Source of the DNA: Chloroflexus sp. Y-396-1 | GTDB taxonomy: Bacteria; Chloroflexota; Chloroflexia; Chloroflexales; Chloroflexaceae | DNA length: 64,000 nucleotides | NCBI RefSeq assembly: GCF_000516515.1 | Contig: NZ_KI911784.1 | Location: 3,882,633 to 3,946,632, forward strand | Reading direction: 5' to 3' | Shown: positions 1 to 9,708 of the stretch, piece by piece | How positions within the stretch are numbered: position 1 is the stretch's first letter | Layout of the letters: the number at the start of each line of letters is the position of its first letter | The notes under the pieces: model-generated | The model's database searches: none | The model's input: the letters and a program-made list of their open reading frames with translations, nothing else | Told to the model about the DNA's origin: nothing | Position numbers and translations under genes: made by a program

Positions 1-244
1 CGTGGTCGGCATAGGCAACGCGATCGATCTGAGCAACCAGTTCAGCCAGATCGGTGCCTTCTGAAAAGGACTCACCGTTCGCCTGTAACACAACAGCTCG
101 TAAACCGTGATGCTGGCGTACTTCGGTGAGTCGGCGTAACAGGATTGTCAACAAATCCGGATTGAGCCGGTTCTGCTGTTCGGGTTGGTTGAGCGTGAGT
201 GTCATAATCGGGCTATGGGCAACCATGGTAACAGCGTCATTCAT
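1..244 (-). CDS. Enoyl-CoA hydratase/isomerase family protein (partial, N-terminal part)
   Basis: The first 81 codons read from the ATG at 244 run off the window edge. The peptide begins MNDAVTMVAHSPIMTLTLN and continues with a stretch typical of the first strands of the crotonase fold (leading beta hairpin, a line like HHGLRAVVLQANGESFSEG, then an Asp-Leu helix). Crotonases hydrate or isomerise acyl-CoA thioesters using an oxyanion hole. The usual GxG-type oxyanion segment appears here only as ESFSEGTD, so the exact activity is open. The start overlaps the stop of the upstream MaoC gene by an ATGA junction, which indicates translational coupling in one operon. Confidence 0.8.
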   Translation of the reverse strand, partial: MNDAVTMVAHSPIMTLTLNQPEQQNRLNPDLLTILLRRLTEVRQHHGLRAVVLQANGESFSEGTDLAELVAQIDRVAYADH

Positions 245-630
245 GCCCTTATCTCTAGTTCTGTCTCCCCGCCACAGGCCACTTTTCCATCTTGACGGGT
301 AACACTCACCGCACAGCGGATCGTAGTTGCCTGTCGTTCTATCACTTCTACCTCAATCGTTACCCGATCGTCAGCAAAGACCGGATGCGTAAAGCTTAGC
401 GTTTGCGTCCGCTGCACTGCCTGTGGAGCGAGCGTCCGCAGTGCTGCCCGTATATAGCCGTAGAGCAGCATACCGTGGGCGATCGTGCGACCGAAGCGGC
501 TGGTAGCTGCCACGACCGGATCGATATGGATCGGGTTCGTATCACCACTGATCACTGCAAAGCGATTGATTTCCTCCTGTGTGATCGTGTGTGTGCGCTG
601 ATAGCGTGTACCTACCGGGAGCATATCCAT
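241..630 (-). CDS. MaoC-like (R)-specific enoyl-CoA hydratase domain protein
   Basis: This 129-aa single hot-dog domain protein has the MaoC signature FAVISGDTNPIHIDP followed by FGRTIAHGML. The Asp and His of that region are the catalytic pair that adds water across trans-2-enoyl-CoA in the known family. The length fits a stand-alone PhaJ/MaoC-type enzyme. It is the fourth gene of a minus-strand operon with an acyl-CoA ligase, two hydrolases and an enoyl-CoA hydratase, so a role in breakdown or modification of an acyl-CoA intermediate is inferred. The natural substrate cannot be read from sequence. Confidence 0.85.
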   Translation of the reverse strand: MDMLPVGTRYQRTHTITQEEINRFAVISGDTNPIHIDPVVAATSRFGRTIAHGMLLYGYIRAALRTLAPQAVQRTQTLSFTHPVFADDRVTIEVEVIERQATTIRCAVSVTRQDGKVACGGETELEIRA

Positions 631-644
631 TGTCAGTATTCCCT

Positions 645-1421
645 TCAGGAAGAACGAGCCTGCGCCAGATGCGGCAAGAGCAAGGCGAGAAAGCGATCAG
701 GCGCTTCCAGATTAGCCGAATGACCAACGCCTGGAATAATCTGCGCTTCAACTCCAAGCGCTTCAGCCGCCCGACGTACCGTTTCAGTGGTGACCAGTGG
801 ATCAAGTTCGCCACCCATTACCAACGCTGGTACCCCGATTGTGCGTAACCGATCACCCGGTTTCCACTCGCGCAGGGCATCGATAGCGCCGTTGGCGGCG
901 CTGAGCCGCTGACTGTGGCCGATCATGACCAATTCACGCCACAGGTCGTCTTCGGGCGCGGTGGGTGCCATTGCTTTAATCGCCTGCGCGAAAAAGTCGG
1001 GGTTATCTTTCAACAATTGCTGTCGGTCAGGTTGATAGACCTCATCTGGCATACCATCAACCCACGGCGGTGCGAGCACGGCAAGTGTGATGACCCGGCT
1101 GGGTTGATCGAGAGCCGCCTGCAAGACAATAGCTGCACCCAGCGAGTGACCGACCAGATGGCAGCGCTCGATCCCAAGTGCATCGGCAAATCGCCATAGA
1201 TCGGCAGCCATTGATGACATCCGATAGTCGCTATCTGGTCCTTGCGTCGCACCACGACCACGTAGGTCAGGGGCCAGGCCCCGGTAGCCGGCAGGCAGCC
1301 GTTCGAGCACACGCAGCCACCAGCCACTACTGGCCCAGTTTCCATGGACGAAGATAATCGGCTCGCCATCACCGACGTCGAGATAGTGTACGTTAAGGTC
1401 TCCGGCCTGTATTGTTGGCAT
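645..1421 (-). CDS. Alpha/beta hydrolase
   Basis: The protein is about 258 aa. It has the HGNWASSGWW oxyanion-type segment after strand 3, the nucleophile elbow GHSLGA, a late acidic residue in GGELDPLV and a final His in GVGHSANLE, so a complete Ser-His-Asp triad is present. The frame is open back to a GTG at 1436, but the ATG at 1421 has an AAAGGG ribosome site six bases upstream and is preferred. It sits in the acyl-CoA operon directly before maoC and resembles ring-cleavage or ester hydrolases in general form. The substrate is not predictable. Confidence 0.82.
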   Translation of the reverse strand: MPTIQAGDLNVHYLDVGDGEPIIFVHGNWASSGWWLRVLERLPAGYRGLAPDLRGRGATQGPDSDYRMSSMAADLWRFADALGIERCHLVGHSLGAAIVLQAALDQPSRVITLAVLAPPWVDGMPDEVYQPDRQQLLKDNPDFFAQAIKAMAPTAPEDDLWRELVMIGHSQRLSAANGAIDALREWKPGDRLRTIGVPALVMGGELDPLVTTETVRRAAEALGVEAQIIPGVGHSANLEAPDRFLALLLPHLAQARSS

Positions 1422-1496
1422 AGCAAACCCTTTCACACGTTTGCCCGACTTTGTGGCGTGCTGCTGTTTCCCAGCACGCCACTGCGAAACCTATTC

Positions 1497-2564
1497 CTAC
1501 CCATGACGGAGATGATCGTGGAACGCAGCATTGAACTGATCAGGATGCTCGATATACGGTGTATGACCACACTCGGCGAAGACCAGTTCGCGGAATCGGC
1601 CTCCGGCTACGGCATAACGCTCGAGTACGGCCCGCGTCTGACCGATCATCGGCTGTGGCGGATGGACTTCTGCGCCGGGCCAGTTCGGCAAGACACCGAG
1701 CTGACCGAGTGTGCCAACATCGAACAACGACATATCACTGACGATCTGATCATCGGCGCCGCGTACCCAGAGAATTGGCGGCTTGGGATGAGCAGCGATA
1801 AAGCGTTCAACCGCATCACCGACGTAGAGTGGCGAGATCGCATTGATCGGTCCCCAGACCCCTGGTGCGACTCCTGGCCAGTTTGGTGAGGGTTTGAAAT
1901 CGCCAGGGTACCGTTGGGGGCCAACCTTCTCGCTCAACATCGCGGCCAACAGCGCCTCTTCGCGGGCCGGACGGAACGGCGGTTTCCAGTAGTACGTGTT
2001 CATCACCACCCGCGGTGCTGCCGGCCCTGCTTCTTCGGTTGTATCACCGGCAGCCATCCGTTCAACAAATGTCTGATTGACCGTACCACCACCTGATCCG
2101 GCACCATCGGGCCAGCAGAGTTCACCGTTCAACCCTTTACACCCCCCGAAACCGTAGGGAGAACCGGTTGCAACCAGCGTAGCCGTTTTGATCCGCTGGG
2201 GCGCTGTGGCAATCAGATTGAAGAGCACAACTCCACCTAGCGAATGACCAACCGCATGACAACGGTCGATCCCTAGGGTGTCGAGTAACGCAAGCAAATC
2301 ATCGACCCAATCACCGCAGCCACGAGTCGCGTCAATGAGTAGGTCTTCGGTTTCGCCATAGCCCCGCAGATCGGGTGCAATCGCCCGAAAACCATCTGGT
2401 AATGCGAGCATCGTCTCTTCCCAGAAGGTGGCCGACGAAGCATTACCATGAATGAAGAGCACCGGTTCACCAGCCTCTGGGCCACTGCTCAAAACGTGCA
2501 TTTGGATACGACTGGTCGCGACCATCGTTGACGTAATACCGGGCAAGGTGGGAATCTTACTCAT
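1497..2564 (-). CDS. Alpha/beta hydrolase (long form, about 355 aa)
   Basis: This is a second alpha/beta hydrolase in the same operon, with HGNASSATFW near residue 39, the nucleophile elbow GHSLGG near residue 107, and a catalytic His in AECGHTPYIEHPD near the C-terminus. A cap region of roughly 100 residues lies between the core strands, making it longer than its neighbour at 645-1421. The two hydrolases differ enough that they are not a recent tandem duplication. It lies 16 nt downstream of the acyl-CoA ligase, so co-transcription is likely. The function beyond ester or C-C bond hydrolysis is inferred only. Confidence 0.83.
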   Translation of the reverse strand: MSKIPTLPGITSTMVATSRIQMHVLSSGPEAGEPVLFIHGNASSATFWEETMLALPDGFRAIAPDLRGYGETEDLLIDATRGCGDWVDDLLALLDTLGIDRCHAVGHSLGGVVLFNLIATAPQRIKTATLVATGSPYGFGGCKGLNGELCWPDGAGSGGGTVNQTFVERMAAGDTTEEAGPAAPRVVMNTYYWKPPFRPAREEALLAAMLSEKVGPQRYPGDFKPSPNWPGVAPGVWGPINAISPLYVGDAVERFIAAHPKPPILWVRGADDQIVSDMSLFDVGTLGQLGVLPNWPGAEVHPPQPMIGQTRAVLERYAVAGGRFRELVFAECGHTPYIEHPDQFNAAFHDHLRHG

Positions 2565-2580
2565 ATGTATCTCCGCTCTG

Positions 2581-4122
2581 TTATTGCAACTGTTGAAACA
2601 TCCGCTTCAGAGCCTGCTTATCGATCTTACCGGCACCGGTCTTGGGTAATTCGGGTAAGGTCACAATCCGTTTCGGTAGCTTATACCGGGCCAGGCGCAG
2701 ACCTGCGAAACTCAGCAATTCCTGGTCAGAAAAGTCCCGATCAGGACGCACGACCACCGCCGCCCAGCCAACTTCACCCCAGTGCGGATCGGGCATGCCA
2801 ACCAATGCAACTTCGGCAACGGCCGGATGGGCGGCCAGAACACTCTCCACCTCTGCCGGATAGATGTTTTCACCGCCGGAGATAATCACATCTTTCAACC
2901 GCCCGACAATCCGATAGCAACCATCAGCATCAAAGCAAGCTAGATCGCCAGTCCGCAGCCAGCCATCGACGAAGGCCGCCGCTGTTTCAGTCGGCTTACG
3001 CCAGTAACCAGCGCAGACATGCGGGCCACGGATTTGCAACTCACCGATTTCATCAGGCCCACACTCACGGCCATCGGCGGCAACGACGCGCAGATCGATA
3101 AACATCAATGGATAGCCAACGGCTCCTGGCTTCACCCGCACCAGTTCAGGCGGCAGCCAAAAGGTGTTTGGCCCTGCCTCCGTCAGACCATAACCGGTCT
3201 TGAAATCAATGCCGCGCTCCCAGAAGGCATGGAAGACCGGTTCAGGGCATGGCGCGCCACCGCTGATCACGATCCGCATCCGGCTAAAATCAACTGTCGG
3301 CCAGCGCGGATGCTGCTGCATAGCGATAAACATGGTCGGCACACCAAAAAAGAGCGTTGCCGGTCCGTGGTCGATCAGATCAAAAACCTGATCGACATTG
3401 AAGGTACGGCACACAATCGAGGCGCCGCCAATCTGAACCAATGGCGCTGTAAAGACATTCAGCCCACCGGTATGAAAGAGGGGTGCATTGAGGATCGCAA
3501 CATCATCAGGGCGAAGACCCCAACTCATAACGGTATTGACGGCATTCGCAGTAATACTGCGATAGGTGAGAATTGCGCCTTTAGGAGTACCGGTGCTGCC
3601 ACCCGTGTAACAAATCACCCACGGATCGTCCCAACTGAGGGGAACTGGCGTGAACTGAGCTGGCAACCCGGCACGTTGATCGATGGTCGGATCGGACGGA
3701 TTGACCGACGGTGCCGCATCAATCGCCAGCCAATGGGCAACGAACGGTGTCTGAGTGCGTAGGGCCAGCGTTGTCGCAGCGTATTCAGGCCCATACGCCA
3801 GTACTTTTGGTTCGCCGTCGGCAATCAGATCGCGCAACTCAGGGATGGTAAGCCGCCAGTTCAGTGGTTGCAGAATTGCGCCCAGTTTTGCGCATGCAAA
3901 CCAGAGATCGAGCAGATCAACACAATTTTGGGCCAGCGTTGCCACCCGATCACCACGCGAAACTCCCAACTCGCGCAGCAGATGAGCGGTACGATTTGCC
4001 GTCTCATTCCACTCACGGTACGTAATCGGTCGCATACCGTGCTGGGCATCGAACAACGCCACACTGGTCGGTGACAGTTGGGCGCGTCGACCGAGCCAAT
4101 CGCCAAGATTCATCACTTCCAT
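2581..4122 (-). CDS. AMP-dependent acyl-CoA synthetase (class I adenylate-forming enzyme)
   Basis: At 513 aa it is the normal length for a fatty or aryl acyl-CoA ligase. Visible motifs are the P-loop-like YTGGSTGTPKGAIL, the YGLTEAG adenylate-binding motif, the GWLRTGDLACFD hinge region, GRLKDVIISGGENI, and the C-terminal lysine motif PKTGAGKIDKQ. The enzyme forms an acyl-adenylate and then the CoA thioester. It is the first gene of the five-gene minus-strand operon that continues with two hydrolases, MaoC and enoyl-CoA hydratase, and probably supplies their CoA substrate. The acyl group accepted is unknown. Confidence 0.9.
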   Translation of the reverse strand: MEVMNLGDWLGRRAQLSPTSVALFDAQHGMRPITYREWNETANRTAHLLRELGVSRGDRVATLAQNCVDLLDLWFACAKLGAILQPLNWRLTIPELRDLIADGEPKVLAYGPEYAATTLALRTQTPFVAHWLAIDAAPSVNPSDPTIDQRAGLPAQFTPVPLSWDDPWVICYTGGSTGTPKGAILTYRSITANAVNTVMSWGLRPDDVAILNAPLFHTGGLNVFTAPLVQIGGASIVCRTFNVDQVFDLIDHGPATLFFGVPTMFIAMQQHPRWPTVDFSRMRIVISGGAPCPEPVFHAFWERGIDFKTGYGLTEAGPNTFWLPPELVRVKPGAVGYPLMFIDLRVVAADGRECGPDEIGELQIRGPHVCAGYWRKPTETAAAFVDGWLRTGDLACFDADGCYRIVGRLKDVIISGGENIYPAEVESVLAAHPAVAEVALVGMPDPHWGEVGWAAVVVRPDRDFSDQELLSFAGLRLARYKLPKRIVTLPELPKTGAGKIDKQALKRMFQQLQ

Positions 4123-4296
4123 GTGTCAACTGCGGCGTCACCGCCGCGATAGCGCAGATGCGCAGCTTACAGCCGGGGATTTGCCGTTAAGGGTAGCAGG
4201 TGCGGGTTGCGCGGCGGTAACAAATCGGTAACAGGAAGTGGAGGATGGTTAGGTGTATAGGGAAAGCGGTATGGAATCTCTTTGTCCAAAATGGTG

Positions 4297-4302
4297 TATA
4301 CT
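4297..4302 (+). promoter_or_regulatory. Candidate -10 element (TATACT) upstream of the SBBP gene
   Basis: A TATACT hexamer lies about 47 nt before the start at 4349 in an AT-rich stretch. No convincing -35 hexamer is present at 16-18 nt, so this is a weak call based on the -10 alone. Confidence 0.3.
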
Positions 4303-4348
4303 ATTTTCGTTTCTCCCACCAAACCATGAACGATACAGAGGTAATTGT

Positions 4349-6505
4349 ATGCGGTACACTGTTCCGTTTGTTCGCCCTAGTCCTTTGCTTTGGTTGGTCG
4401 GTCTGTTCATTATTATTGCAAGTCAGGTACGTTTATTCTCAATACCCAACCTAGTTTTACCAACATCTAAAGAACCGTTATTTGCTCGTAGCGACAGTAA
4501 TTTCTTTATTGAGAATCATGGTTATTTTCCTAATGATTTTGCAGCAGTAGTATTAGCAAAGGATGCTCTATTAGGCATTGGTCGAGATGGTCGGCTCCAC
4601 TTCACAGTAAAAGGTGCACCACCGCTGACAATGAGCTTCTACAGCGATGGGTTTACTGCTCAAGCCGAAGTTACACTCATCGACCCACTTTCAACCAAGA
4701 TTTCGTTCCTTACAGGCAATAATCCCAACCAATGGCAATCGAATGTTCCAGTGTGGTCGCGTGTTCGGATTACAGGGTTGCTACCCCAACTCACGCTTCT
4801 TCTATCTTTTGAAGAGCGACGCTTCCAAATAGAGGCAATTCCTGATGGCACTCCTAACTTGAACACGGTACGTTTGCATATTACAGAAGGTACAATAATT
4901 GGAGTTACTGGTGGCGAACTAGCTGTGAAGGTAGGCGAGCATCTTGTGAATTTACCGCTACCGGTGGTAGATAAAAGATTAGGTCGCGCAGTACGATTTC
5001 TAGCGCCAACAGTGACAGATGCACACGAGATGAATGCTCCATTCATATTGTCAGACGCAGCGAGGCCTGTACATCGGACAACACCACCAGTCAGTGTGTC
5101 ACATTTGTTGGGAGCAAGTACATTTTTAGGGAGTCCAGGAAGCGGACCTGCTGATGACCTTGCCAGTGCCGTTGCGTTGGATTCGCAAGGTAATGTTTAT
5201 GTTGCTGGAGAAACCGATTCTGCTTCTTTCCCAACGACTATGGGATCAGCATACACCAGCTACAATGGTGGTGATCGTGATGTTTTTATTGCTAAGTTAA
5301 GTAGTGATCTAACTACACTTATTGCTGCTACTTTTCTTGGTGGAAATGATTCTGAAAAAAGTAATACGATCGGTATAGATTCACAGGGTAATGTCTATGT
5401 GGCTGGTTACACCGAATCTGTTAATTTCCCAATGACTGCAAGCTCAATAGATGCGAGCCATAATGGTTCAGAAGATGCGTTTGTTGCGAAGTTGAGCAGT
5501 GATTTAAGCACACTAATCACTGCTACTTTCATCGGAGGCGACAGCAATGAAGCGGTCACAGATCTCTACTTTGACGCTCAGAGTAACATTTATGCAGCAG
5601 GCTATACCAGATCTACCAATTTTCCAATCACGACAAGTACGATTCATAATGGGGAGACTGATGCCTTTATCGCCAAATTGAACAGCGATCTGAGCACCCT
5701 TATCGCTGCTACCCTGCTTGGTGGGAGTGAAGATGACGGAGGAATTACTACTGTTGTCTTGGATAGTAGTGGGTATGTATATCTAGCAGGTGATACCTAT
5801 TCTGCTGACTTTCCGGTAACTTCAAATGCAGTGGACACAGGGTACAATGGCAATCGAGATGCGTTCATTGCCAAATTAAGCAATGATCTAAGCAATCATA
5901 TTGCTGTTACTTTCATCGGTGGAAGCGATTGGGATGAGGCTACCACCATTACTTTAGACGATCAAGGTGGTATCTACATTGCGGGCAATTCCCAATCCAG
6001 TAATTTCCCAACAACTTTAGGCGTGGTTGCTCCTGTCAAGAATAGCTTTAGAGACGCATTCATTGCCAAGTTAAGTAATGATTTGAGTGCCCTGACTGCT
6101 GCAACCTTTCTCGGTGGGAATGGTAGTGATTTTGCTATGGCACTTGTACTTGATAATCAAAACAATATCTATGTGGCAGGTTATACTTCTTCGCCAGACT
6201 TTCCAATTTCAGGAGGGACAATCGATCCAACCTACAACGGCGATGTTGATGGGTTCATTGTCAGGTTAAGTAGCGATCTGAGAAAACTGTCCGCTGCTAC
6301 TTTCATCGGTGGGAGTAATCAGGAAACTGTTACGAGTATTGCATTGGATACTCAACAGAACTTATATGTAGTAGGAATGACGTCATCGGCAGATTTCCAG
6401 ACGACTTCAGGGGTATATGACCCGACGTATAACACGGCGTCTGATGTATTTATTAGCAAGCTCACACTTCCTTTTAATCTGTACATCCCGCTAACAGTAC
6501 GCTGA
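4349..6505 (+). CDS. Exported SBBP-repeat beta-propeller protein
   Basis: The preferred ATG at 4349 has GAGG seven bases upstream; the frame is open to 4253, but the extra residues are not signal-like. The product is 718 aa. Residues 1-35 form a signal peptide (basic start, LLWLVGLFIIIA core). A DUF7948-like N-terminal region follows (FFIENHGYF). Then come seven repeats of about 60 aa, each carrying ATF(I/L)GG, a (D)xQGNVYVAG-type line, a DFP-type line and DAFIAKLSSDL. Seven repeats match a seven-bladed propeller. The C-terminus ends LYIPLTVR. The gene is visibly more AT-rich than its neighbours. An extracellular binding or adhesion role is inferred; no catalytic residues are apparent. Confidence 0.85.
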   Translation: MRYTVPFVRPSPLLWLVGLFIIIASQVRLFSIPNLVLPTSKEPLFARSDSNFFIENHGYFPNDFAAVVLAKDALLGIGRDGRLHFTVKGAPPLTMSFYSDGFTAQAEVTLIDPLSTKISFLTGNNPNQWQSNVPVWSRVRITGLLPQLTLLLSFEERRFQIEAIPDGTPNLNTVRLHITEGTIIGVTGGELAVKVGEHLVNLPLPVVDKRLGRAVRFLAPTVTDAHEMNAPFILSDAARPVHRTTPPVSVSHLLGASTFLGSPGSGPADDLASAVALDSQGNVYVAGETDSASFPTTMGSAYTSYNGGDRDVFIAKLSSDLTTLIAATFLGGNDSEKSNTIGIDSQGNVYVAGYTESVNFPMTASSIDASHNGSEDAFVAKLSSDLSTLITATFIGGDSNEAVTDLYFDAQSNIYAAGYTRSTNFPITTSTIHNGETDAFIAKLNSDLSTLIAATLLGGSEDDGGITTVVLDSSGYVYLAGDTYSADFPVTSNAVDTGYNGNRDAFIAKLSNDLSNHIAVTFIGGSDWDEATTITLDDQGGIYIAGNSQSSNFPTTLGVVAPVKNSFRDAFIAKLSNDLSALTAATFLGGNGSDFAMALVLDNQNNIYVAGYTSSPDFPISGGTIDPTYNGDVDGFIVRLSSDLRKLSAATFIGGSNQETVTSIALDTQQNLYVVGMTSSADFQTTSGVYDPTYNTASDVFISKLTLPFNLYIPLTVR

Positions 6506-6536
6506 GGAGTGGTGAAGGACAAGATTCTCAACGATA

Positions 6537-6574
6537 CAGCGGCATAGTGGTACAACCATACCTGCCGCTGTTTT
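6537..6574 (+). terminator. Intrinsic terminator after the SBBP gene
   Basis: CAGCGGCA (6537-6544) pairs perfectly with TGCCGCTG (6563-6570), with extra pairing inside the loop (GTGG/CCAT), followed by TTTT. It lies 31 nt after the stop codon. Confidence 0.7.
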
Positions 6575-7314
6575 CATTGTTTGTTGTGCTTTGCAAAGCG
6601 TATGGATCACTCACCTGAAAATGTTATGGTGGTACCACTCTATCTAATTGCTCCTTTCTTTGTCTGTCATGCTTTTCAAATCACAGTCGTCCACTGCATC
6701 TGCGGGACAGCGGCCTGTGCATCCGGTAGACATGATCTTCGTCAGAGTTTCGCCTCTGGTGCGTCGGTGACACCCAGCAGAGAACGCTGAACCCTTCCTC
6801 TCTTGTCTGCGGTTCAGCTTGACAAAACTGGTGTGACCTTTTAGGGTAGCAGGATGACAGACGTTCGCCCAGACAGGGTTGGTATGGACATGCTTCTCTT
6901 TCTTGAGGATGGGCACGTCGCTGTGCGTCTCCATGATCGTCGCTTCTACGGGTACGTGGAAGGGACAGCCGCCACATCAATCTGCCGTCGAGGAACTCAC
7001 CCTGACCGGTAAGTTGACGAGGAAGATCGGTAAACCTTGTTATCCCCACTTTACATTGCTCATCATCCGTGAACAGTTCGAGGTTCGCGCTGGGGAGCGC
7101 TGGATTGCCTCACCTTTCTCCTGGCGCTCTGCTTCTGCTCTCACGGTGTGAGGAAGATCGTAGCGGGATAGGAACTCGCACCTACCGCTCGCTCCTCTAT
7201 CCTGCATTTCTGCCGGGTTAGAATAGAACCGCACGGCCGTGGCAACGAACGTGGTACAATGCGGCGGTGAGAAAAACAAGGAATGTGCGCTATCTGCACA
7301 TATTGGGCGATGCG
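6575..7314. other. Non-coding stretch, about 740 nt
   Basis: Short open frames exist on both strands here (for example 6681-7049 minus), but they have no recognisable domain and no convincing ribosome site. A TTGACA at about 6819 has only a poor partner hexamer. A TACAAT hexamer sits just before the GTG at 7267. No RNA gene was recognised. Confidence 0.5.
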
Positions 7315-9696
7315 ATGACACCTTCACTCTTAAAACGACGAACTGAGATCATAACCAATCTCCAGACCCATCGTGTATCTGGTGTTGTGCTGCCGATGCT
7401 CTGGCTGGCAATCGTTACGGTTGCTGTACTCGTCGTGAGCTACGCAGTACGTCCAGCGGTATTTGTTGATATTGGCGATAACCGTGATGGCGCGTTTCTG
7501 GTGCGCTTTAACGCCCGTGAAATTGATGCGGCTGGTCCATTTGAGCGGTTTGAATGGCCGGTAGGTGCGGCAACAGTAACGATCCCCGGTCAGCGTAAGG
7601 GGGTATGGCTGGCGCGGATTGAGGCACGGCCGGAGGCTGACCCGATCATCTTACAACGTGAGTCGGCAGCAGCAGTGAATGGCGTGCGTGTCGAGATGCC
7701 GCGCCGGAACGGGCGTGAGATGTTCGTAAAGATTCCAGCCCATATTGCGGCAGCGCCGACCCTGACCTTTGAATTGGTTTCAGCATTGGTCGGTGGCGAA
7801 ACACCGCCTGCTGGTGTACCGCTGGCGGTTGAATTGGCGCCGGCCCGTACCTATCGCTGGAGTACCGACCAGAGCGAGATATTGTTTCCGCGCTTAGGGC
7901 AGGGAAGCTGGATTTTGCGGCTCGATGCAGTCGTTGCCCACCCCGATAGTTTGCCGGTGAATGCACGACTTCAGGTGAATGGAGTGGAACTAACTCGCCT
8001 GCCCGAACAACCGCAGATGCGACGACTGCAAATGCTGATCCCGGCGGCATTAATGAGGAGCGGTGATCTGAGACTTTCGTTACAAGCCGAGCCATACCGT
8101 GATCCACGACCGTTAGGGGTGCTGATTGCCGATATTTCGGTTGCTCCTGCCGATAGTTCGTGGTTGACAACCGTGATCCCACCTCCTGCTGCCCTGGGCC
8201 TGGCCCTGTTTACGGTTATCGGTCTGTTTGCCTGCCTTGCTACGCTGACCGTTGACATTAAACGACGGTGGTGGCTTGGGGCAACCGGTTGGGCGACGGT
8301 TGGTTTGACGCTGACCATTGCGGCGGCAGGTTGGGCAATCATCAGCTTTCGCTTTCCCAGTGCGCAGATGATCGACCGTCTGGCGGCATTGACAGTGCTG
8401 AGTCTGGGTTTGACGCTGCTGATGCGTCCACTTACGCATTGGTTGTTCCGACAGACGGGGGTGGCGGTATCGTCTGAGTTTACCGCCGCACTGTTGATCG
8501 TCTTCCTAGTTGGATTCTGGCTCAAAGCGATTGGCATGCTCTACCCCTATTTTGTCGGGATCGATGTCTTCTGGCATATGGATAAAGCACGACGCATCAT
8601 ATTCGATGGTGCGCTGCCGCTCTACTACAGTGTTAATAGCCCACTCAACGAGACCACAATGCCGGTAGCCGAGTGGGGGCGTAACCCGCCGGTGATTCCG
8701 TATTCACCCTGGTTTCATATCCTGGCAACGAGCTACGCGATCTTTCCCTGGCCGATGGAGACGACAGCGAATTTCGTTAGCCTGCTGATGGATATGTCGC
8801 GGGTGGTGCTGATCGCAGCAATTGCGCTCAAGGGTGGTTTTTCGCAGCGAACAGCACTGCTGGCCAGTGTGACCTATGCGGTGCTGCCGGTAACCTTTTT
8901 GCTCCATATTTGGGGGAATGTCCCGACTGCGGCCGGTCTGTGGCTCAATCTGCTTGTGCAGACGGCGATTCTACTGGTATGGGATCGTCTCGGCGAATGG
9001 CGAGTCCAGGTTTGGTTTGTTCCACTGCTAGTTCTGACCTTTCTCGTCTACACGGTCACCGGTGTCTTTACCGGTGTCTTCCTGGTCATTCTGACGCTGT
9101 TGGTCTGGCTGAATGCGCGACGCGGCGCTGAGTGGCGGGCGTTGTTGGTAGGGTTGCGCCCACTTTGGGTTGCGACAGCCGCTGCTCTTGGGCTGGCAAT
9201 CGCGATCTACTACGGACAGTATTTTCTTCCTATTGTTGAGCGAACATTGCCGTACCTGGCAACGGTTTTCACTCGCGGGCCGGAGACGGTTGGTGTTTCA
9301 CGACCGCCATTCCTCGAATATCTGTGGTCATTCGTGCCACACCTTGGCTATCACATCTGGCCGAATCACTACCTGTACTATGGCCTGGCTATTCCGCTGA
9401 TCTTCTTCTTGCCGGGCTATTGGGCGATGCGTTCACGACCGCTGCTCTGGCTGGTTGCTTCGGCATGGGGCACGGTTGCGCTACTCTTCTTGCTGGCCGG
9501 TTATCGTATTTCAATGGTTGATAAGCAACTGTTCTATCTCATTCCCCTGATATGTCTGGCATGGGCGATTATCGCCGACCGTCTGTGGGAGCGCCAGGCG
9601 GGCCGACTGTTCGTACTGGCGACGCTGTTGCTTTCACTGGGGAGTGCGCTCTGGTTGTGGATCATGCGAATCAGTATTTCACCGGTACAGAATTAA
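7315..9696 (+). CDS. Large polytopic membrane protein, GT-C glycosyltransferase-like
   Basis: The product is 793 aa from the ATG at 7315; a GTG at 7267 would add 16 residues and cannot be excluded. One N-terminal membrane segment is followed by about 250 residues of predicted periplasmic beta-rich sequence, then about a dozen hydrophobic segments from residue 290 onward. The loop after the early C-terminal segments carries acidic residues (GIDVFWHMDKARRI) as seen in dolichol or undecaprenyl-phosphate sugar-dependent GT-C enzymes. It is the first gene of an envelope glycan cluster. The family assignment comes from topology and context rather than a diagnostic motif, so the donor and acceptor are unknown. 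Confidence 0.6.
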   Translation: MTPSLLKRRTEIITNLQTHRVSGVVLPMLWLAIVTVAVLVVSYAVRPAVFVDIGDNRDGAFLVRFNAREIDAAGPFERFEWPVGAATVTIPGQRKGVWLARIEARPEADPIILQRESAAAVNGVRVEMPRRNGREMFVKIPAHIAAAPTLTFELVSALVGGETPPAGVPLAVELAPARTYRWSTDQSEILFPRLGQGSWILRLDAVVAHPDSLPVNARLQVNGVELTRLPEQPQMRRLQMLIPAALMRSGDLRLSLQAEPYRDPRPLGVLIADISVAPADSSWLTTVIPPPAALGLALFTVIGLFACLATLTVDIKRRWWLGATGWATVGLTLTIAAAGWAIISFRFPSAQMIDRLAALTVLSLGLTLLMRPLTHWLFRQTGVAVSSEFTAALLIVFLVGFWLKAIGMLYPYFVGIDVFWHMDKARRIIFDGALPLYYSVNSPLNETTMPVAEWGRNPPVIPYSPWFHILATSYAIFPWPMETTANFVSLLMDMSRVVLIAAIALKGGFSQRTALLASVTYAVLPVTFLLHIWGNVPTAAGLWLNLLVQTAILLVWDRLGEWRVQVWFVPLLVLTFLVYTVTGVFTGVFLVILTLLVWLNARRGAEWRALLVGLRPLWVATAAALGLAIAIYYGQYFLPIVERTLPYLATVFTRGPETVGVSRPPFLEYLWSFVPHLGYHIWPNHYLYYGLAIPLIFFLPGYWAMRSRPLLWLVASAWGTVALLFLLAGYRISMVDKQLFYLIPLICLAWAIIADRLWERQAGRLFVLATLLLSLGSALWLWIMRISISPVQN

Positions 9697-9708
9697 GGTC
9701 TTGACGGT

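Noticed and set aside
6681..7049. 122-aa open frame on the minus strand
   Set aside because: No recognisable domain, no ribosome site, overlapping open frames on both strands, and a composition typical of non-coding DNA.
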